Origin: Eubacteriaceae bacterium
GTDB taxonomy: Bacteria > Bacillota > Clostridia > Lachnospirales > Lachnospiraceae
NCBI GenBank assembly: GCA_910574915.1
Contig: CAJTCR010000005.1
Location: 62,001-126,000 of the forward strand
DNA: 64,000 bases
Direction of reading: 5' to 3'
Below are positions 53,063-61,696 of the stretch, piece by piece. How positions within the stretch are numbered: position 1 is the stretch's first letter; each line of letters begins with the position of its first letter. The notes beneath the pieces were generated by a model that had not been told where the DNA came from, did no database searches, and saw only the letters and a program-made list of their open reading frames with translations. The position numbers were made by a program, and so were the translations under genes.

Positions 53063-53572
53063 TTAATAGCCTTCTTTCCTCCTCTGCCTGCGGAGCTGGT
53101 TTCGCTTCTGCCCGCCTGCCCATTCCTCGCGCTCTGCCTCAGATTCCAGCAAAAGCCCAGGTACCGCGGCCGGACTGCCGTTTTCATCCACTGCCACCAT
53201 AACGAGGTATGCCCTGTTGATACTTTTGCGGATTCCTTTATAATCCTCCACATACGTGTCAACACGCACTTCCATCGAGGTATGCCCGACATATGTCAGC
53301 CTGCCTGCCAGCACGACCATATCGTCCTGGTATGCCCCTGCCTTAAAGTGCAGGTTGTCGATCGCGGCTGTCGTTACTAGTTTTCCCGAATGCCTTCTTG
53401 CGACAATCGCAGCGATCTCATCAATCCACTGCATCAGGCAGCCGCCGAACAGCCTGCCCTGCGGATTGATATGCCTGGAACGCACGACATAGACCTGCTC
53501 CGTCCAGGAATCCTGTACCTTTTTTGCGGCATCCTTCTGCTCATTTAACACTAGATCCGTTTTTTGCTCCAT
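53063..53572 (-). CDS. Acyl-CoA thioesterase, hotdog fold
   Basis: A 169-residue cytoplasmic enzyme hydrolysing acyl-CoA esters. Hotdog features: HINPQGRLFGGCLMQWIDEI near 30-50 and AAIVARRHSGKLVTTAAIDN, then AYLVMVAVDENGSPAAVPGL. The C-terminus is basic (KRNQLRRQRRKEGY). The start at 53572 follows AAGGAGAG; the longer frame overlaps the next gene in antisense-like fashion and is not used. Confidence 0.92.
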   Translation of the reverse strand: MEQKTDLVLNEQKDAAKKVQDSWTEQVYVVRSRHINPQGRLFGGCLMQWIDEIAAIVARRHSGKLVTTAAIDNLHFKAGAYQDDMVVLAGRLTYVGHTSMEVRVDTYVEDYKGIRKSINRAYLVMVAVDENGSPAAVPGLLLESEAEREEWAGGQKRNQLRRQRRKEGY

Positions 53573-53585
53573 ACAGCTCTCCTTT

Positions 53586-54344
53586 TTACAAATAAATCTC
53601 ATAAGCCGGATATTCTTTGTCAAAATGGTATCCCAGCTTTTGTGCCAAAGCTGCCGACCATAGATTCTGGGCATCCCAGCTTGGGTACAAGCCGCGCTCC
53701 ATGCATTCCAGCACAAGCTTCGCCCCACATATGCAGGCAAGCCCCTTTCTGCGGAAGTCCTCTCTCGTACCGATCTCGACTTCAATCCCGCCAAGATACC
53801 CGGAATAGGACGACGCACCGGATACCGGCTCTCCATCCTTTAAAATAACTACCCCCATCCCGTACTTTTTATACCTATTATAATCCTGATACTGTATAAC
53901 AAAATCTCTGCACCAGTCGATTTTTGACAAACGCAAAAAAAGTGCCTCATCGATCATTTTCATGTCATATTCACTAGGCAGACGATCTGTAAACGATTGC
54001 AGCCGCTCTTTATCAAAAATGCCCGGCTCCTTCTTAATCGCATAGCGCGTGACTTTTTTCGCCTTTTCCTGATAACATGCTTCTATACAGCCGTCAATAG
54101 CACGATCCCTGGAAACCATAATACGAAACGCCTTCTGCTGCGGGTCATACAGCGTCAGCTCCCGATTCGGCTTTCCAGAAAGAAAATAAAAATCCCCCAG
54201 CACAGCCATTGCAGAAGCAGGTTCTTTGGCATCGTCCACATAAATACTGCCCATCACGCCTTGCAGACATGACCAGATCAGCGTTTCCTGCCATCCGTCA
54301 AATAGCGGTGCCGCTTTTTTCGGCTCATTTAACAGATCTATCAT
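53586..54344 (-). CDS. GNAT-family N-acetyltransferase
   Basis: A 252-residue protein. The acetyl-CoA loop is EIGTREDFRRKGLACICGAK near 205, followed by LYPSWDAQNLWSAALAQKLG, a typical GNAT C-terminal end. The first 130 residues form a separate domain (MAVLGDFYFLSGKPNRELTL), as in GNATs that modify small amines or RNA-related substrates. CGGAGGAAAAAG precedes the ATG. The thioesterase gene follows by 13 bases. Confidence 0.85.
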   Translation of the reverse strand: MIDLLNEPKKAAPLFDGWQETLIWSCLQGVMGSIYVDDAKEPASAMAVLGDFYFLSGKPNRELTLYDPQQKAFRIMVSRDRAIDGCIEACYQEKAKKVTRYAIKKEPGIFDKERLQSFTDRLPSEYDMKMIDEALFLRLSKIDWCRDFVIQYQDYNRYKKYGMGVVILKDGEPVSGASSYSGYLGGIEVEIGTREDFRRKGLACICGAKLVLECMERGLYPSWDAQNLWSAALAQKLGYHFDKEYPAYEIYL

Positions 54345-54492
54345 TCTTTTTCCTCCGTTTCTTACACATCATACAACCATAAGGAGCGTCCCTGCCGCGA
54401 TCACAACACAGCCAAGCAAAGTTTTTACCGCATACAAATTTCCTTTCCTTATGTTTGCTGCGGCATACGTCTTTCACTTTCTGGATGGAACA

Positions 54493-54891
54493 CTAGTGAC
54501 ATCTTCCCTGGCACCCATGCTTTTGCTCACCGCAAGCATGGTGTTCCCCATGTCCATGATGGCTGCACTGCACATCCGGCTGAAACACCAGCTCTCCTGC
54601 AAGCAGCGCGTTAACCGCTTCATCTGCACTGCCGGACACGCCGCCGTAAAGCTGAATGCCTGCTTCTGCAAGAGCAGCCTGTGCGCCTGCGCCAATCCCG
54701 CCGCAGATCAGTGTGTCCACATCCATTGCCGACAGCACCCCAGCCAGGGCGCCGTGGCCGCTTCCCTGCGTATCTGCGATCTGTGTGTCTGTGATCTTTT
54801 CGTCTGTGATTTCATAAACCTTAAACTGCTCTGTGTGCCCAAAATGCTGAAATACATTTCCATCTTCATAAGTAACTGCTATCTTTTTCAT
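54493..54891 (-). CDS. NifX/NifB-type dinitrogenase cofactor-like protein with His/Cys tail
   Basis: A 132-residue protein. Residues 1-105 are a dinitrogenase iron-molybdenum cofactor-binding fold (VTYEDGNVFQHFGHTEQFKV; LICGGIGAGAQAALAEAGIQ). The last 25 residues are packed with potential metal ligands: CSHHGHGEHHACGEQKHGCQ. No nitrogenase gene is present, so it belongs to the large group of non-nif relatives, possibly metal-handling chaperones. Single gene with AGGGAGC upstream. Confidence 0.85.
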   Translation of the reverse strand: MKKIAVTYEDGNVFQHFGHTEQFKVYEITDEKITDTQIADTQGSGHGALAGVLSAMDVDTLICGGIGAGAQAALAEAGIQLYGGVSGSADEAVNALLAGELVFQPDVQCSHHGHGEHHACGEQKHGCQGRCH

Positions 54892-55080
54892 TGCTGCTCC
54901 CTTTCTATCCGCAGCTTCGTCCTGGCTGCACGATTTCTTACTGTTATAATTTCAGCCGCGGCATCTTTGCGCCGGGCTGACTATCTTATCGTATCACCAA
55001 AGCTTGTGAAATGCAAGATGCATTTATCCGCCATTACAACGCTTCTACCATACAGGCATGCTCCTTTCTGACGTTTTGTG

Positions 55081-55971
55081 CTACTCGATCAATCTCCAGA
55101 TATCTTCTGTAAGTAAAGCATCAAGAGACCGGATTTGAGATGCTAAAATATCATCTGTCAGCATATTTGGTCTTAAATCGCAATAATAAACGCCGTCTAA
55201 AGGATTCAGCTTAATCGTATAGCCTTTAAAATGTCCCGTTAAAAATGTGGTATTAACACCAAAACGAGGCTCTTTTCCTTTTCGCTGGACATCGTTCAAA
55301 AATATCGCAAAATGTGGTGTGTTTACATTCGTTAAACGATTATATAAAAATTTATCAATAAAAATTTTGTCTATCCGATCTTTGCTCGAAGTCTTTACAG
55401 AACCAATCGCCCGTACCTCGCCATTTTCTTCAATAATAAGATCATGCTGATAAGACATTTTAAACAGCTCTTCACCATTTACAAAGACAGGCACAGATAC
55501 TACCCCATCGTGAACGGAGACACCAATCTCTTGCAAAATCATTCTTATGTAACGTTCAAACAGATCTCCATTTAATTTTCGAGCTTTATTGCTTTCTCCC
55601 GCTGGAAGTGCATCCAATGCTGCACCGATCATTTGCTGGCATGTATAAATAAATTGATTGATCAATCTTCTAAGATCTATATCCTCTTTTATGTCTCGTA
55701 TATGCTGCAATGCATAATTAAAATCTTGTTTTGCTAAATGAAAATCTTCAATAGTAATCATAAGATTACTGTTTATTGGACGTGTAACATTAAAATTTCC
55801 ATCCTCACGATATTGAAAAAACCGATAATGGTTTTCGTTCTGAGAAACAATGACCGCTTGCAGTCCGTCAAAAATAAACGATAAATACTCTTCACAAAAG
55901 AAAGCATAGTCGTCAAGCGTCTGAAAACGACTTTTATTTTTTGCCCATTCTACTAATTGTGACAGAGTCAT
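55081..55971 (-). CDS. Putative type II restriction endonuclease
   Basis: A 296-residue protein directly after a DNA methyltransferase, overlapping it by four bases (ATGA). A likely PD-(D/E)XK-type active site is YQHDLIIEENGEVRAIGSVK followed by TSSKDRIDKIF (Asp near 177, Ser-Val-Lys near 191). No HNH or GIY-YIG motif. No other domain was recognised. Position and overlap make it the cognate nuclease; recognition site unknown. AT-rich codon use suggests acquisition. Confidence 0.78.
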   Translation of the reverse strand: MTLSQLVEWAKNKSRFQTLDDYAFFCEEYLSFIFDGLQAVIVSQNENHYRFFQYREDGNFNVTRPINSNLMITIEDFHLAKQDFNYALQHIRDIKEDIDLRRLINQFIYTCQQMIGAALDALPAGESNKARKLNGDLFERYIRMILQEIGVSVHDGVVSVPVFVNGEELFKMSYQHDLIIEENGEVRAIGSVKTSSKDRIDKIFIDKFLYNRLTNVNTPHFAIFLNDVQRKGKEPRFGVNTTFLTGHFKGYTIKLNPLDGVYYCDLRPNMLTDDILASQIRSLDALLTEDIWRLIE

Positions 55972-56945
55972 CGTATGGATTCTCTCCTTTTCGCATTTTC
56001 TTTATCATACGCAATCCACTTTTCTATTGGTTGTGTAAATACATTATCTATTCGTTTAATCGCCCAAGAATTATATTCTTCATTCATTTCACAGCCAACC
56101 CAAAACCGTTGAAGCTGTTCAGCAACTACAAGTGTTGTTCCTGACCCGGAAAAGGGATCAAGTACCACATCGCCTATTTTACTTGAAGCCAAGATCAGCT
56201 TGCGAAGCAATTCTTCTGGTTTTTGAGTCGGGTGCTTTGTCTTTTCTCCCATTCCATTACAAGTAGTCGGTATTTCAAGTACATCTTTCGGTTTCGCTCC
56301 TAACGGATGCGGCGTCCATACCGGAGAAGCCTTTTTCCTGTTTGAATACTGGCTGCTTTCTGCTTGTGGATGTGAAGGATATTTTAACGTATGATTGCCG
56401 TAAGGAATTCGAATTTCATCTATATTTAATTTGAACTTCTTAGTTTTCCTAAAATGCAAAATACTTTCATGAGATCTTCCCCAATCATTCCCAAGGTTTG
56501 CCTTATTTCGGTAATGCCAGATAAGCCATTTACAACTTGAAAAAAAGCGCATTGCCGGATGTTTTAAATCGGCTAAAATCTCACTAAACCCACAAATGTA
56601 CAAGCTGCCTGTAGGCTTCAGAATTCTGGCAGCTTCACTGATCCATTGCAGCGACCATTCAATATACTGTTCTTGTGAATCAAATTTATCCCAATCCGCT
56701 TTTTTTATATTATAGGGCGGATCAGCAAAAATTAAATCAACAGATTCACTTTGCAATGTTGTAAGCCACTGCAAACTGTTATCTGTAAAAATCAGCCCAT
56801 TTTTCCTAATATGGGCAGGTTGAAGCATTGCTCCTGTTTGAAAAATGTGCAAATGAAAAAGTTCTGATTCCGTTAAAGAGCACTTTTTGACAGGTTCCAG
56901 TTCTAAAAAAAGCTGCTCTGTTTTTTGTAAGACTTTTTTTGGCAT
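55968..56945 (-). CDS. DNA methyltransferase, beta class (N6-adenine or N4-cytosine)
   Basis: A 325-residue methyltransferase with motif IV first (LIFADPPYNIKKADWD near 75) and the SAM-binding motif I late (VVLDPFSGSGTTLVVAEQ near 265), the order of the beta class. Target-recognition region between them carries WGRSHESILHFRKTKKF. DPPY in this class modifies exocyclic amines; adenine is more usual. GGAGG precedes the ATG. It protects the host against the overlapping endonuclease. Confidence 0.92.
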   Translation of the reverse strand: MPKKVLQKTEQLFLELEPVKKCSLTESELFHLHIFQTGAMLQPAHIRKNGLIFTDNSLQWLTTLQSESVDLIFADPPYNIKKADWDKFDSQEQYIEWSLQWISEAARILKPTGSLYICGFSEILADLKHPAMRFFSSCKWLIWHYRNKANLGNDWGRSHESILHFRKTKKFKLNIDEIRIPYGNHTLKYPSHPQAESSQYSNRKKASPVWTPHPLGAKPKDVLEIPTTCNGMGEKTKHPTQKPEELLRKLILASSKIGDVVLDPFSGSGTTLVVAEQLQRFWVGCEMNEEYNSWAIKRIDNVFTQPIEKWIAYDKENAKRRESIR

Positions 56946-57124
56946 TCCTTTTTCCTCCGCTCAGCAGGTTATGCAAATCTGCTTATCTTTCTCTTTTTCC
57001 AGCAAATGCATAGATTTCACCTGCTATCCTGTTGATTATACCAAAGCGGCTGCCATTTTACAATTCTGAATATAAAAACTACTGAGCCACGACCTGCATC
57101 CGTAATATTAATCACATCCAAGTT

Positions 57125-57262
57125 CCATTCCTCAAAGAAGATGGGAAACGGATAAGTCGACAAGGATATCAGAGAGTGATTTGCACTGATAAAAATCGTT
57201 ATACATCGTATAATCATCAATCTCGATATTCGGATCCGAAATTGCATTTTTCAAATAAATTG
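57125..57262 (-). pseudogene. Fragment of a Vat/CatB-type acetyltransferase gene
   Basis: Minus-strand frame reads TIYLKNAISDPNIEIDDYTM and YNDFYQCKSLSDI, matching the N-terminal part of hexapeptide-repeat acetyltransferases of the streptogramin/chloramphenicol type. A stop follows and the hexapeptide repeats are absent. It begins inside the end of the neighbouring small gene. Confidence 0.6.
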
Positions 57263-57264
57263 TT

Positions 57265-57459
57265 TCATTCTTTGATCTTGTCAAGTTCTGTAATGTTTAC
57301 ACCTGCAACATTAAGAAAGCTTTTAAGATATATATATTCATCTTTTAATTTTGCATATGTTTTCGTAGAATTTTCTTCTTTCGCCAATAACATATATTCT
57401 TGAATTTTCATAAAATCTTCCATTGCTTTTTGCGTAATCTCTAAATTAGTATTTGGCAT
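57265..57459 (-). CDS. Small helical protein, 64 residues
   Basis: The start at 57459 follows GGGAGGTGA. Sequence is helical and charged (LEITQKAMEDFMKIQEYMLL, then YAKLKDEYIYLKSFLNVAGV). No signal peptide or known motif. It could be an antitoxin-like or structural miniprotein but there is no partner gene. Family not recognised. Confidence 0.62.
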   Translation of the reverse strand: MPNTNLEITQKAMEDFMKIQEYMLLAKEENSTKTYAKLKDEYIYLKSFLNVAGVNITELDKIKE

Positions 57460-57580
57460 ATAATCACCTCCCAATTATGAAACACATGATTGTCTTATAT
57501 TTAGTATAGCATACCCAAAAAATAAAGTCTATCCGTTTTCTACTAGAGTTCCCCTTAGATGGATCTGTAACTACAATTCT

Positions 57581-58066
57581 TTAATAATCCTCTAATCTAA
57601 ACGCATCCTGCGGCATGTACTTAATCAGCTCTTCGATATGATATCGTTGTTTTACTTCTTGTGGAAGATTTGGATAAAAGGTTCTTGAAGCATATGCAAA
57701 AACCTCATTTCCCCATAAATTTTCGGTAGACAGCAAATATCCATAATAATCTTTATCATAATGGATATGGCACGACAGCTCTTTGACCAGGCGCAGGCAC
57801 ATTGCTGTTTTGGCGCTGACGGCATCTTTGCTTATTACCACATCATATTCCGCATCTAAAATGATTTCTGCTGTTTCAGGCGGCTGCCCGTCAATGAGCA
57901 AGTCCACCGCGACGTCCAAAAACGATTTTACAGGTTCTTCAAAATCGTTTTCTATTGGAAGATGTTCTATCCCGCTCTTTTGCAAATGCAGAATTGTCCG
58001 CATAAAATAACAGAAAATCCTGTCTGCGAGCTGATTGCTGTATCTGCTTCTTACGCTCCCTTGCAT
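57581..58066 (-). CDS. Uncharacterised protein, 161 residues
   Basis: Starts after AAGGAGG. Mixed helical protein, no membrane segment: RYSNQLADRIFCYFMRTILH at the N-terminus, VAVDLLIDGQPPETAEIILD in the middle, and a Tyr-rich end. I do not recognise the family; no link to neighbours is visible. Confidence 0.68.
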   Translation of the reverse strand: MQGSVRSRYSNQLADRIFCYFMRTILHLQKSGIEHLPIENDFEEPVKSFLDVAVDLLIDGQPPETAEIILDAEYDVVISKDAVSAKTAMCLRLVKELSCHIHYDKDYYGYLLSTENLWGNEVFAYASRTFYPNLPQEVKQRYHIEELIKYMPQDAFRLEDY

Positions 58067-58109
58067 GATTTAGTTCCTCCTTTGCCGTTTGTATCCTGTC
58101 TATAAAAAT

Positions 58110-58150
58110 GTGCAGCACAGTGTTGTTAAAAATATAACACTGTGTTGCAC
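58110..58150 (-). terminator. Terminator of the blaR1-like gene
   Basis: Long stem GTGCAACACAGTGTT / AACACTGTGCTGCAC around an AT loop with ATTTTTATAG after it on the minus strand. It lies between the BlaR1-like stop and the next gene, and may overlap that gene's promoter. Confidence 0.75.
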
Positions 58151-58205
58151 ATATATCAAGTCCCATTCTGTTTATTCTCAGCAAAAACTTCCCTATATTT
58201 CTGCT

Positions 58206-59708
58206 TTACTGTACAGTCTGCATGTTGGCACTGTATGTTTCATCATTGCCGGCAGAAGCACTGGCTGCATTCTTCTCCCCGACAGAAGCACCGGATGCAT
58301 TCTTCTCCCCGGCATCGCTGTGCGGTCGTTCTTCCGGTTCTGGCTTGGAAACTTTTTCCCCTGGAACCAGCCTGATGTTTCCGTCTTCCTCGATATTGTA
58401 GGAATAGCAATATATTTTTCCGTCTTCGTCCTCATAATAATAGTGTGGGCTGCTGCCGTCCTCCGATGGTTCCGCCCTCAGCACAATCTCTTCTTTTCCG
58501 TTTGTATCAATGCCTTTGTTAAAAGAAACGACGATCTTCTCCTGATTGTCATCCTTCACAATACTTGCAGGCCCCTTTTTATCTATTTTTGTCTTTCCGT
58601 CTACGGTGCTTGTTTGCGTCACAAATACACTTTCTGTATCCGCATCCTGCCCGTCCTGTGCATCCTGACATGGTACTTCCTGCTCCTGTTTATTTGCGTT
58701 CTGTTCATTTGTAGCAAATACAGACGTTGCGCCTGCCAAAAGCATTACCGTACATAACATACCGATTCCTGTTAATTTCTTATATTTCATAATAGACACA
58801 ATCCTTTCTTTTACCGGGTTTTCCAAAAACCCGCTGCAAAACAATGCGGTTCCTCTTTGATTCTGCGCCAGCTCTAACAGCGTCATGGCGTATTCCTGCC
58901 TGCCCTGACTGCCATACATGGACAACACACGTTCGTCGCAAGACAGCTCCATATCTCTTGCAAACAAAAGAACCATCAGCCAGACCGCCGGATTAAACCA
59001 GTGGATACATAACGCTGCCGCCGCTAATAGCTTCCATAGATTGTCATGGCGCCTGATATGCACCATCTCATGCAGCAGTATATGCTGCATCTGCGCCTTT
59101 CCAAGATCCAGCAGCTCTTTGGGAATTACGATTCTCTGTCTTAAGATTCCAAAGACAAGCGGCGACTGTATCCTGTCGTGGACGAGTATCTGGATGCTTT
59201 TTTTCTGTAAGCTTCTGCCGGACAGCCTGCTGGCAGTCTGATAAGCCTCCAGAACCTGACTGTCTGGTGCCTTCTCTGACGAAAACGCTAACGGAAGCGC
59301 TTCTGCCAGCAGGCGGTGCTCCTTCCAGAATAAATACGCGAAATAAACGCCTGTTCCAGCCAGCCCTGCCAGCCAGACAAATTCTGCCAGTTGCGCAAGC
59401 AGCGTACTGTTAGAAAGATCCGCAGTGCTAAAAGAAGCCGCTTTTTGCACTGTCTGCAAGGCAGTCCCCGCGCCCGCAGCTTTGTTTACGTCTGTAGGAA
59501 GGACACCTATACGCCACAGCAGATAAAATACCGGAGCTGCTATTCCGTTTTGTATCGGCAGGCTGCCCGGCAGCAGCAGCCTTGCAAGCACAACCATCCA
59601 AAGCAGCATCACCGCCCGCTTTGTCAAAAGCCAAAGCTTTCCTCCGCGCAATACCGCTACAAGCAGAATCAGTACGCCCGCAGAAATACTCATTTCCAAC
59701 AATCCCAT
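58206..59708 (-). CDS. BlaR1/MecR1-type M56 membrane metallopeptidase
   Basis: A 500-residue sensor-protease. Four helices in the first 330 residues surround the zinc motif HILLHEMVHIRRHD near 200, with the third ligand in ARDMELSCDERVLSMYG. After the last helix (IGMLCTVMLLAGATSVFA) comes an extracellular part of about 170 residues. It is not a penicillin-binding domain as in true BlaR1: it is Glu/Asp-rich (KIVVSFNKGIDTNGKEEIVL) and ends in short Ser/Ala repeats. It should cleave or inactivate the BlaI-type repressor encoded 37 bases upstream. Confidence 0.88.
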   Translation of the reverse strand: MGLLEMSISAGVLILLVAVLRGGKLWLLTKRAVMLLWMVVLARLLLPGSLPIQNGIAAPVFYLLWRIGVLPTDVNKAAGAGTALQTVQKAASFSTADLSNSTLLAQLAEFVWLAGLAGTGVYFAYLFWKEHRLLAEALPLAFSSEKAPDSQVLEAYQTASRLSGRSLQKKSIQILVHDRIQSPLVFGILRQRIVIPKELLDLGKAQMQHILLHEMVHIRRHDNLWKLLAAAALCIHWFNPAVWLMVLLFARDMELSCDERVLSMYGSQGRQEYAMTLLELAQNQRGTALFCSGFLENPVKERIVSIMKYKKLTGIGMLCTVMLLAGATSVFATNEQNANKQEQEVPCQDAQDGQDADTESVFVTQTSTVDGKTKIDKKGPASIVKDDNQEKIVVSFNKGIDTNGKEEIVLRAEPSEDGSSPHYYYEDEDGKIYCYSYNIEEDGNIRLVPGEKVSKPEPEERPHSDAGEKNASGASVGEKNAASASAGNDETYSANMQTVQ

Positions 59709-59745
59709 ACTTTTGCCCTCACCTCTTTCCCCGGCATTTTCCCAT

Positions 59746-60114
59746 TCAGGCGTTATCCATACCGGAAACCATCTCTTTAAGCTGCGTGAACTCTTCCTCT
59801 GTCAGAGCGCCGTCAGACAAAAACGCTGCGAAAAATTTCTGCTTTGAGCCGTCAAACATCTTGTCAATCAGTTCTCCTGTCTCAAAATCCTGCACTTGCT
59901 TTTTCGTAATCAATGCACGGCATTGAAACTTGGGGTCTGTGCGTTCGATCACTCCTTTTGCGATACATTTTTTAATTACCGTATACGTCGTATTCCGGTT
60001 CCAGCCGATCTCTTCCTGCAAAATCTTTGCAATCCTGCCGGCAGGCAGATCACCCCCTGCTTTCCATAATGTCTCCATCACCTTTCGCTCAGAATCAAAC
60101 AATTTCAGTTCCAT
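59746..60114 (-). CDS. BlaI/MecI-type transcriptional repressor
   Basis: A 122-residue winged-helix repressor: FDSERKVMETLWKAGGDLPA, recognition helix GWNRNTTYTVIKKCIAKGV and dimer region PKFQCRALITKKQVQDF, then a C-terminal dimer domain. GAGGAGGTAAAG precedes the ATG. Two ACTATTG-type operators in its own promoter indicate autorepression relieved by the M56 peptidase. Confidence 0.95.
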   Translation of the reverse strand: MELKLFDSERKVMETLWKAGGDLPAGRIAKILQEEIGWNRNTTYTVIKKCIAKGVIERTDPKFQCRALITKKQVQDFETGELIDKMFDGSKQKFFAAFLSDGALTEEEFTQLKEMVSGMDNA

Positions 60115-60136
60115 AACTTTACCTCCTCGAAAAATG

Positions 60137-60150
60137 ACTATTGCAATAGT
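60137..60150. promoter_or_regulatory. BlaI-type operator, perfect palindrome
   Basis: ACTATTGCAATAGT, a perfect 14-base palindrome just downstream of the predicted start point of the blaI-like gene. Confidence 0.82.
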
Positions 60151-60162
60151 GTTTTCACAAGT

Positions 60163-60191
60163 ATACTATCACAATAGTCATCGTGTGTCAA
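60163..60191 (-). promoter_or_regulatory. Promoter of the blaI/blaR1-like pair
   Basis: Minus strand TTGACA, 17 bases, TAGTAT. The -10 box and spacer overlap the distal operator. Confidence 0.75.
60165..60178. promoter_or_regulatory. BlaI-type operator, second copy
   Basis: ACTATCACAATAGT, a near-perfect dyad 28 bases (about 2.7 turns) from the first operator, covering the promoter spacer. Confidence 0.8.
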
Positions 60192-60215
60192 GCATTTTTC
60201 TGATTTTTATTCCGG

Positions 60216-61655
60216 CTACTTCTCTGTCATAAGCACCGCATCCCACACTTCGAGTTCTCCCTCTGAAACAAAGAAGCCCAGATGACGTTCTGTCCAATTA
60301 TACATCCGAAACCCAAATGCAAGGTCGTCATCCACATATAAGATAGCCATCGTATCTTGGATATACAATGAAATTTCATATTCCCTGTCTGCCTCCATAA
60401 CCAGAGGGCGCTCCATTTCTGTTTCGTATGGAAACATCTGCCCTCCATGCTCATACATCCGAAGCCCTGAGCGAAACTCGATCCTATTAAAATCCGGCTC
60501 AAACATCAAATAATATCCAAAATCAAATGCCTTATCTATCTGCAATGCTATCCCAAACCGGGTAGGATTTCCATGATATTTGCACTTCATCTTAATACAG
60601 CACTGCAATGGAATCTTATCTGCAATGGAAGCCGAATACCCGTCTTGTGAACAGCATCTTACAATTCCTTCCTTTTGTATCCATTTGCCCGTTAAGCCCG
60701 TAATCTCTATTTTCTTGCTCTGTTGGAATGCATTTTTTACACTGTCTACCGGACAAACCCCAAGCGTCCCATCCTTATGCTGCACAAGCTTGTGGACAAC
60801 AACCGTCCCGCCCCAGTTCCAACTGCAATAATCTTTTCCAAAATCCTTGCCGGGATCAAACCCCTTTGCATTTTCTCCTTTTGTCGGATTCCAGCCGTAT
60901 ATGTATCGATCCTTTCCATCAAATCCTGTTTTCCCAGCGTAAAACGCTCTTCCGTCAAACGTGTCTACCTTCGGCCTGATCCAAGGGCCTTTGGCAGAAC
61001 GGCTCATCCTGTAATAAGTACGCAGTCCATCTGTATAATTAGAATATACAAGATAATACCAGTCACCCATTTTAAACAAGTCTGGACATTCATTCGCGCC
61101 TTGGTTCATTCTCGGCGCATAAAGAGGCGGCCTGTATTCCCAGTGGGATAAATCATCCGACACGCATAAACCTACGCAGCCGCTCCGTTTCGTTGCGGCA
61201 TTTTCATTTGCAGCTATAAGCATCCACCACTGCTGCTGTTCTTCATTCCAAAACACATGGGGATCTCTCCAGTCAGATTTGCTGCGGTATATTTTCCCAT
61301 CCGGCCCAAACTTATCTTCCGGGATGTCTTCCCAATGCAGGAGGTCCTTACTGACCGCGTGTCTTGCCCACTGTAAAACTGGCTCTTTGTCAAAGTCAAA
61401 GGTACAGTAAAACATATGGTAAGTATCATCCACTTTTACAATAGAACCAGTTCCCCCATCAACGTACACAGGTTCCTCTTCAAAATTTCTGTGATCCTCT
61501 GTGATGAGGCGATGCCATCCACACACTACCAGATCCTTCGGTGCGTCCGGGTTCCAATTTTTCAGATAATAATTTTCAAACCGCTGCGTCTCCTCATTAT
61601 AGAAAGGAATGATATCGCCTGTCTTCGCATATTTTGGCGTATAAAACAACTCCAT
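60216..61655 (-). CDS. GH32-like glycoside hydrolase
   Basis: A 479-residue cytoplasmic enzyme with a five-blade propeller and a C-terminal beta-sandwich. GH32 acid motifs are present: WRDPHVFW near 131 (RDP motif) and GANECPDLFKM near 188 (EC motif). The nucleophile segment is KTGDIIPFYN near residue 12 instead of the classical WMNDPNG. The C-terminal lectin-like domain (VMEADREYEISLYIQDTMAI) is typical. It lies 41 bases after the PTS permease, so it probably cleaves a phosphorylated fructoside imported by that permease. Substrate uncertain. Confidence 0.8.
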   Translation of the reverse strand: MELFYTPKYAKTGDIIPFYNEETQRFENYYLKNWNPDAPKDLVVCGWHRLITEDHRNFEEEPVYVDGGTGSIVKVDDTYHMFYCTFDFDKEPVLQWARHAVSKDLLHWEDIPEDKFGPDGKIYRSKSDWRDPHVFWNEEQQQWWMLIAANENAATKRSGCVGLCVSDDLSHWEYRPPLYAPRMNQGANECPDLFKMGDWYYLVYSNYTDGLRTYYRMSRSAKGPWIRPKVDTFDGRAFYAGKTGFDGKDRYIYGWNPTKGENAKGFDPGKDFGKDYCSWNWGGTVVVHKLVQHKDGTLGVCPVDSVKNAFQQSKKIEITGLTGKWIQKEGIVRCCSQDGYSASIADKIPLQCCIKMKCKYHGNPTRFGIALQIDKAFDFGYYLMFEPDFNRIEFRSGLRMYEHGGQMFPYETEMERPLVMEADREYEISLYIQDTMAILYVDDDLAFGFRMYNWTERHLGFFVSEGELEVWDAVLMTEK

Positions 61656-61696
61656 ATTACGTCCTCCGTCTCATATTTTGCATCCATTCCAGCTTG

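Noticed and set aside
54369..54437. Possible 22-residue hydrophobic peptide (TTG start, minus strand) after the NifX-like gene
   Set aside because: AAGGAAAGG precedes it and the peptide is a clean membrane helix, but a TTG start and such short length leave it equally likely to be the tail of a lost membrane-protein gene.
58206..60114. Beta-lactam resistance operon
   Set aside because: Repressor and peptidase are present but there is no beta-lactamase or PBP gene beside them and the sensor lacks a penicillin-binding domain. The class C-like hydrolase at 15194 is distant and has a MerR-type promoter.
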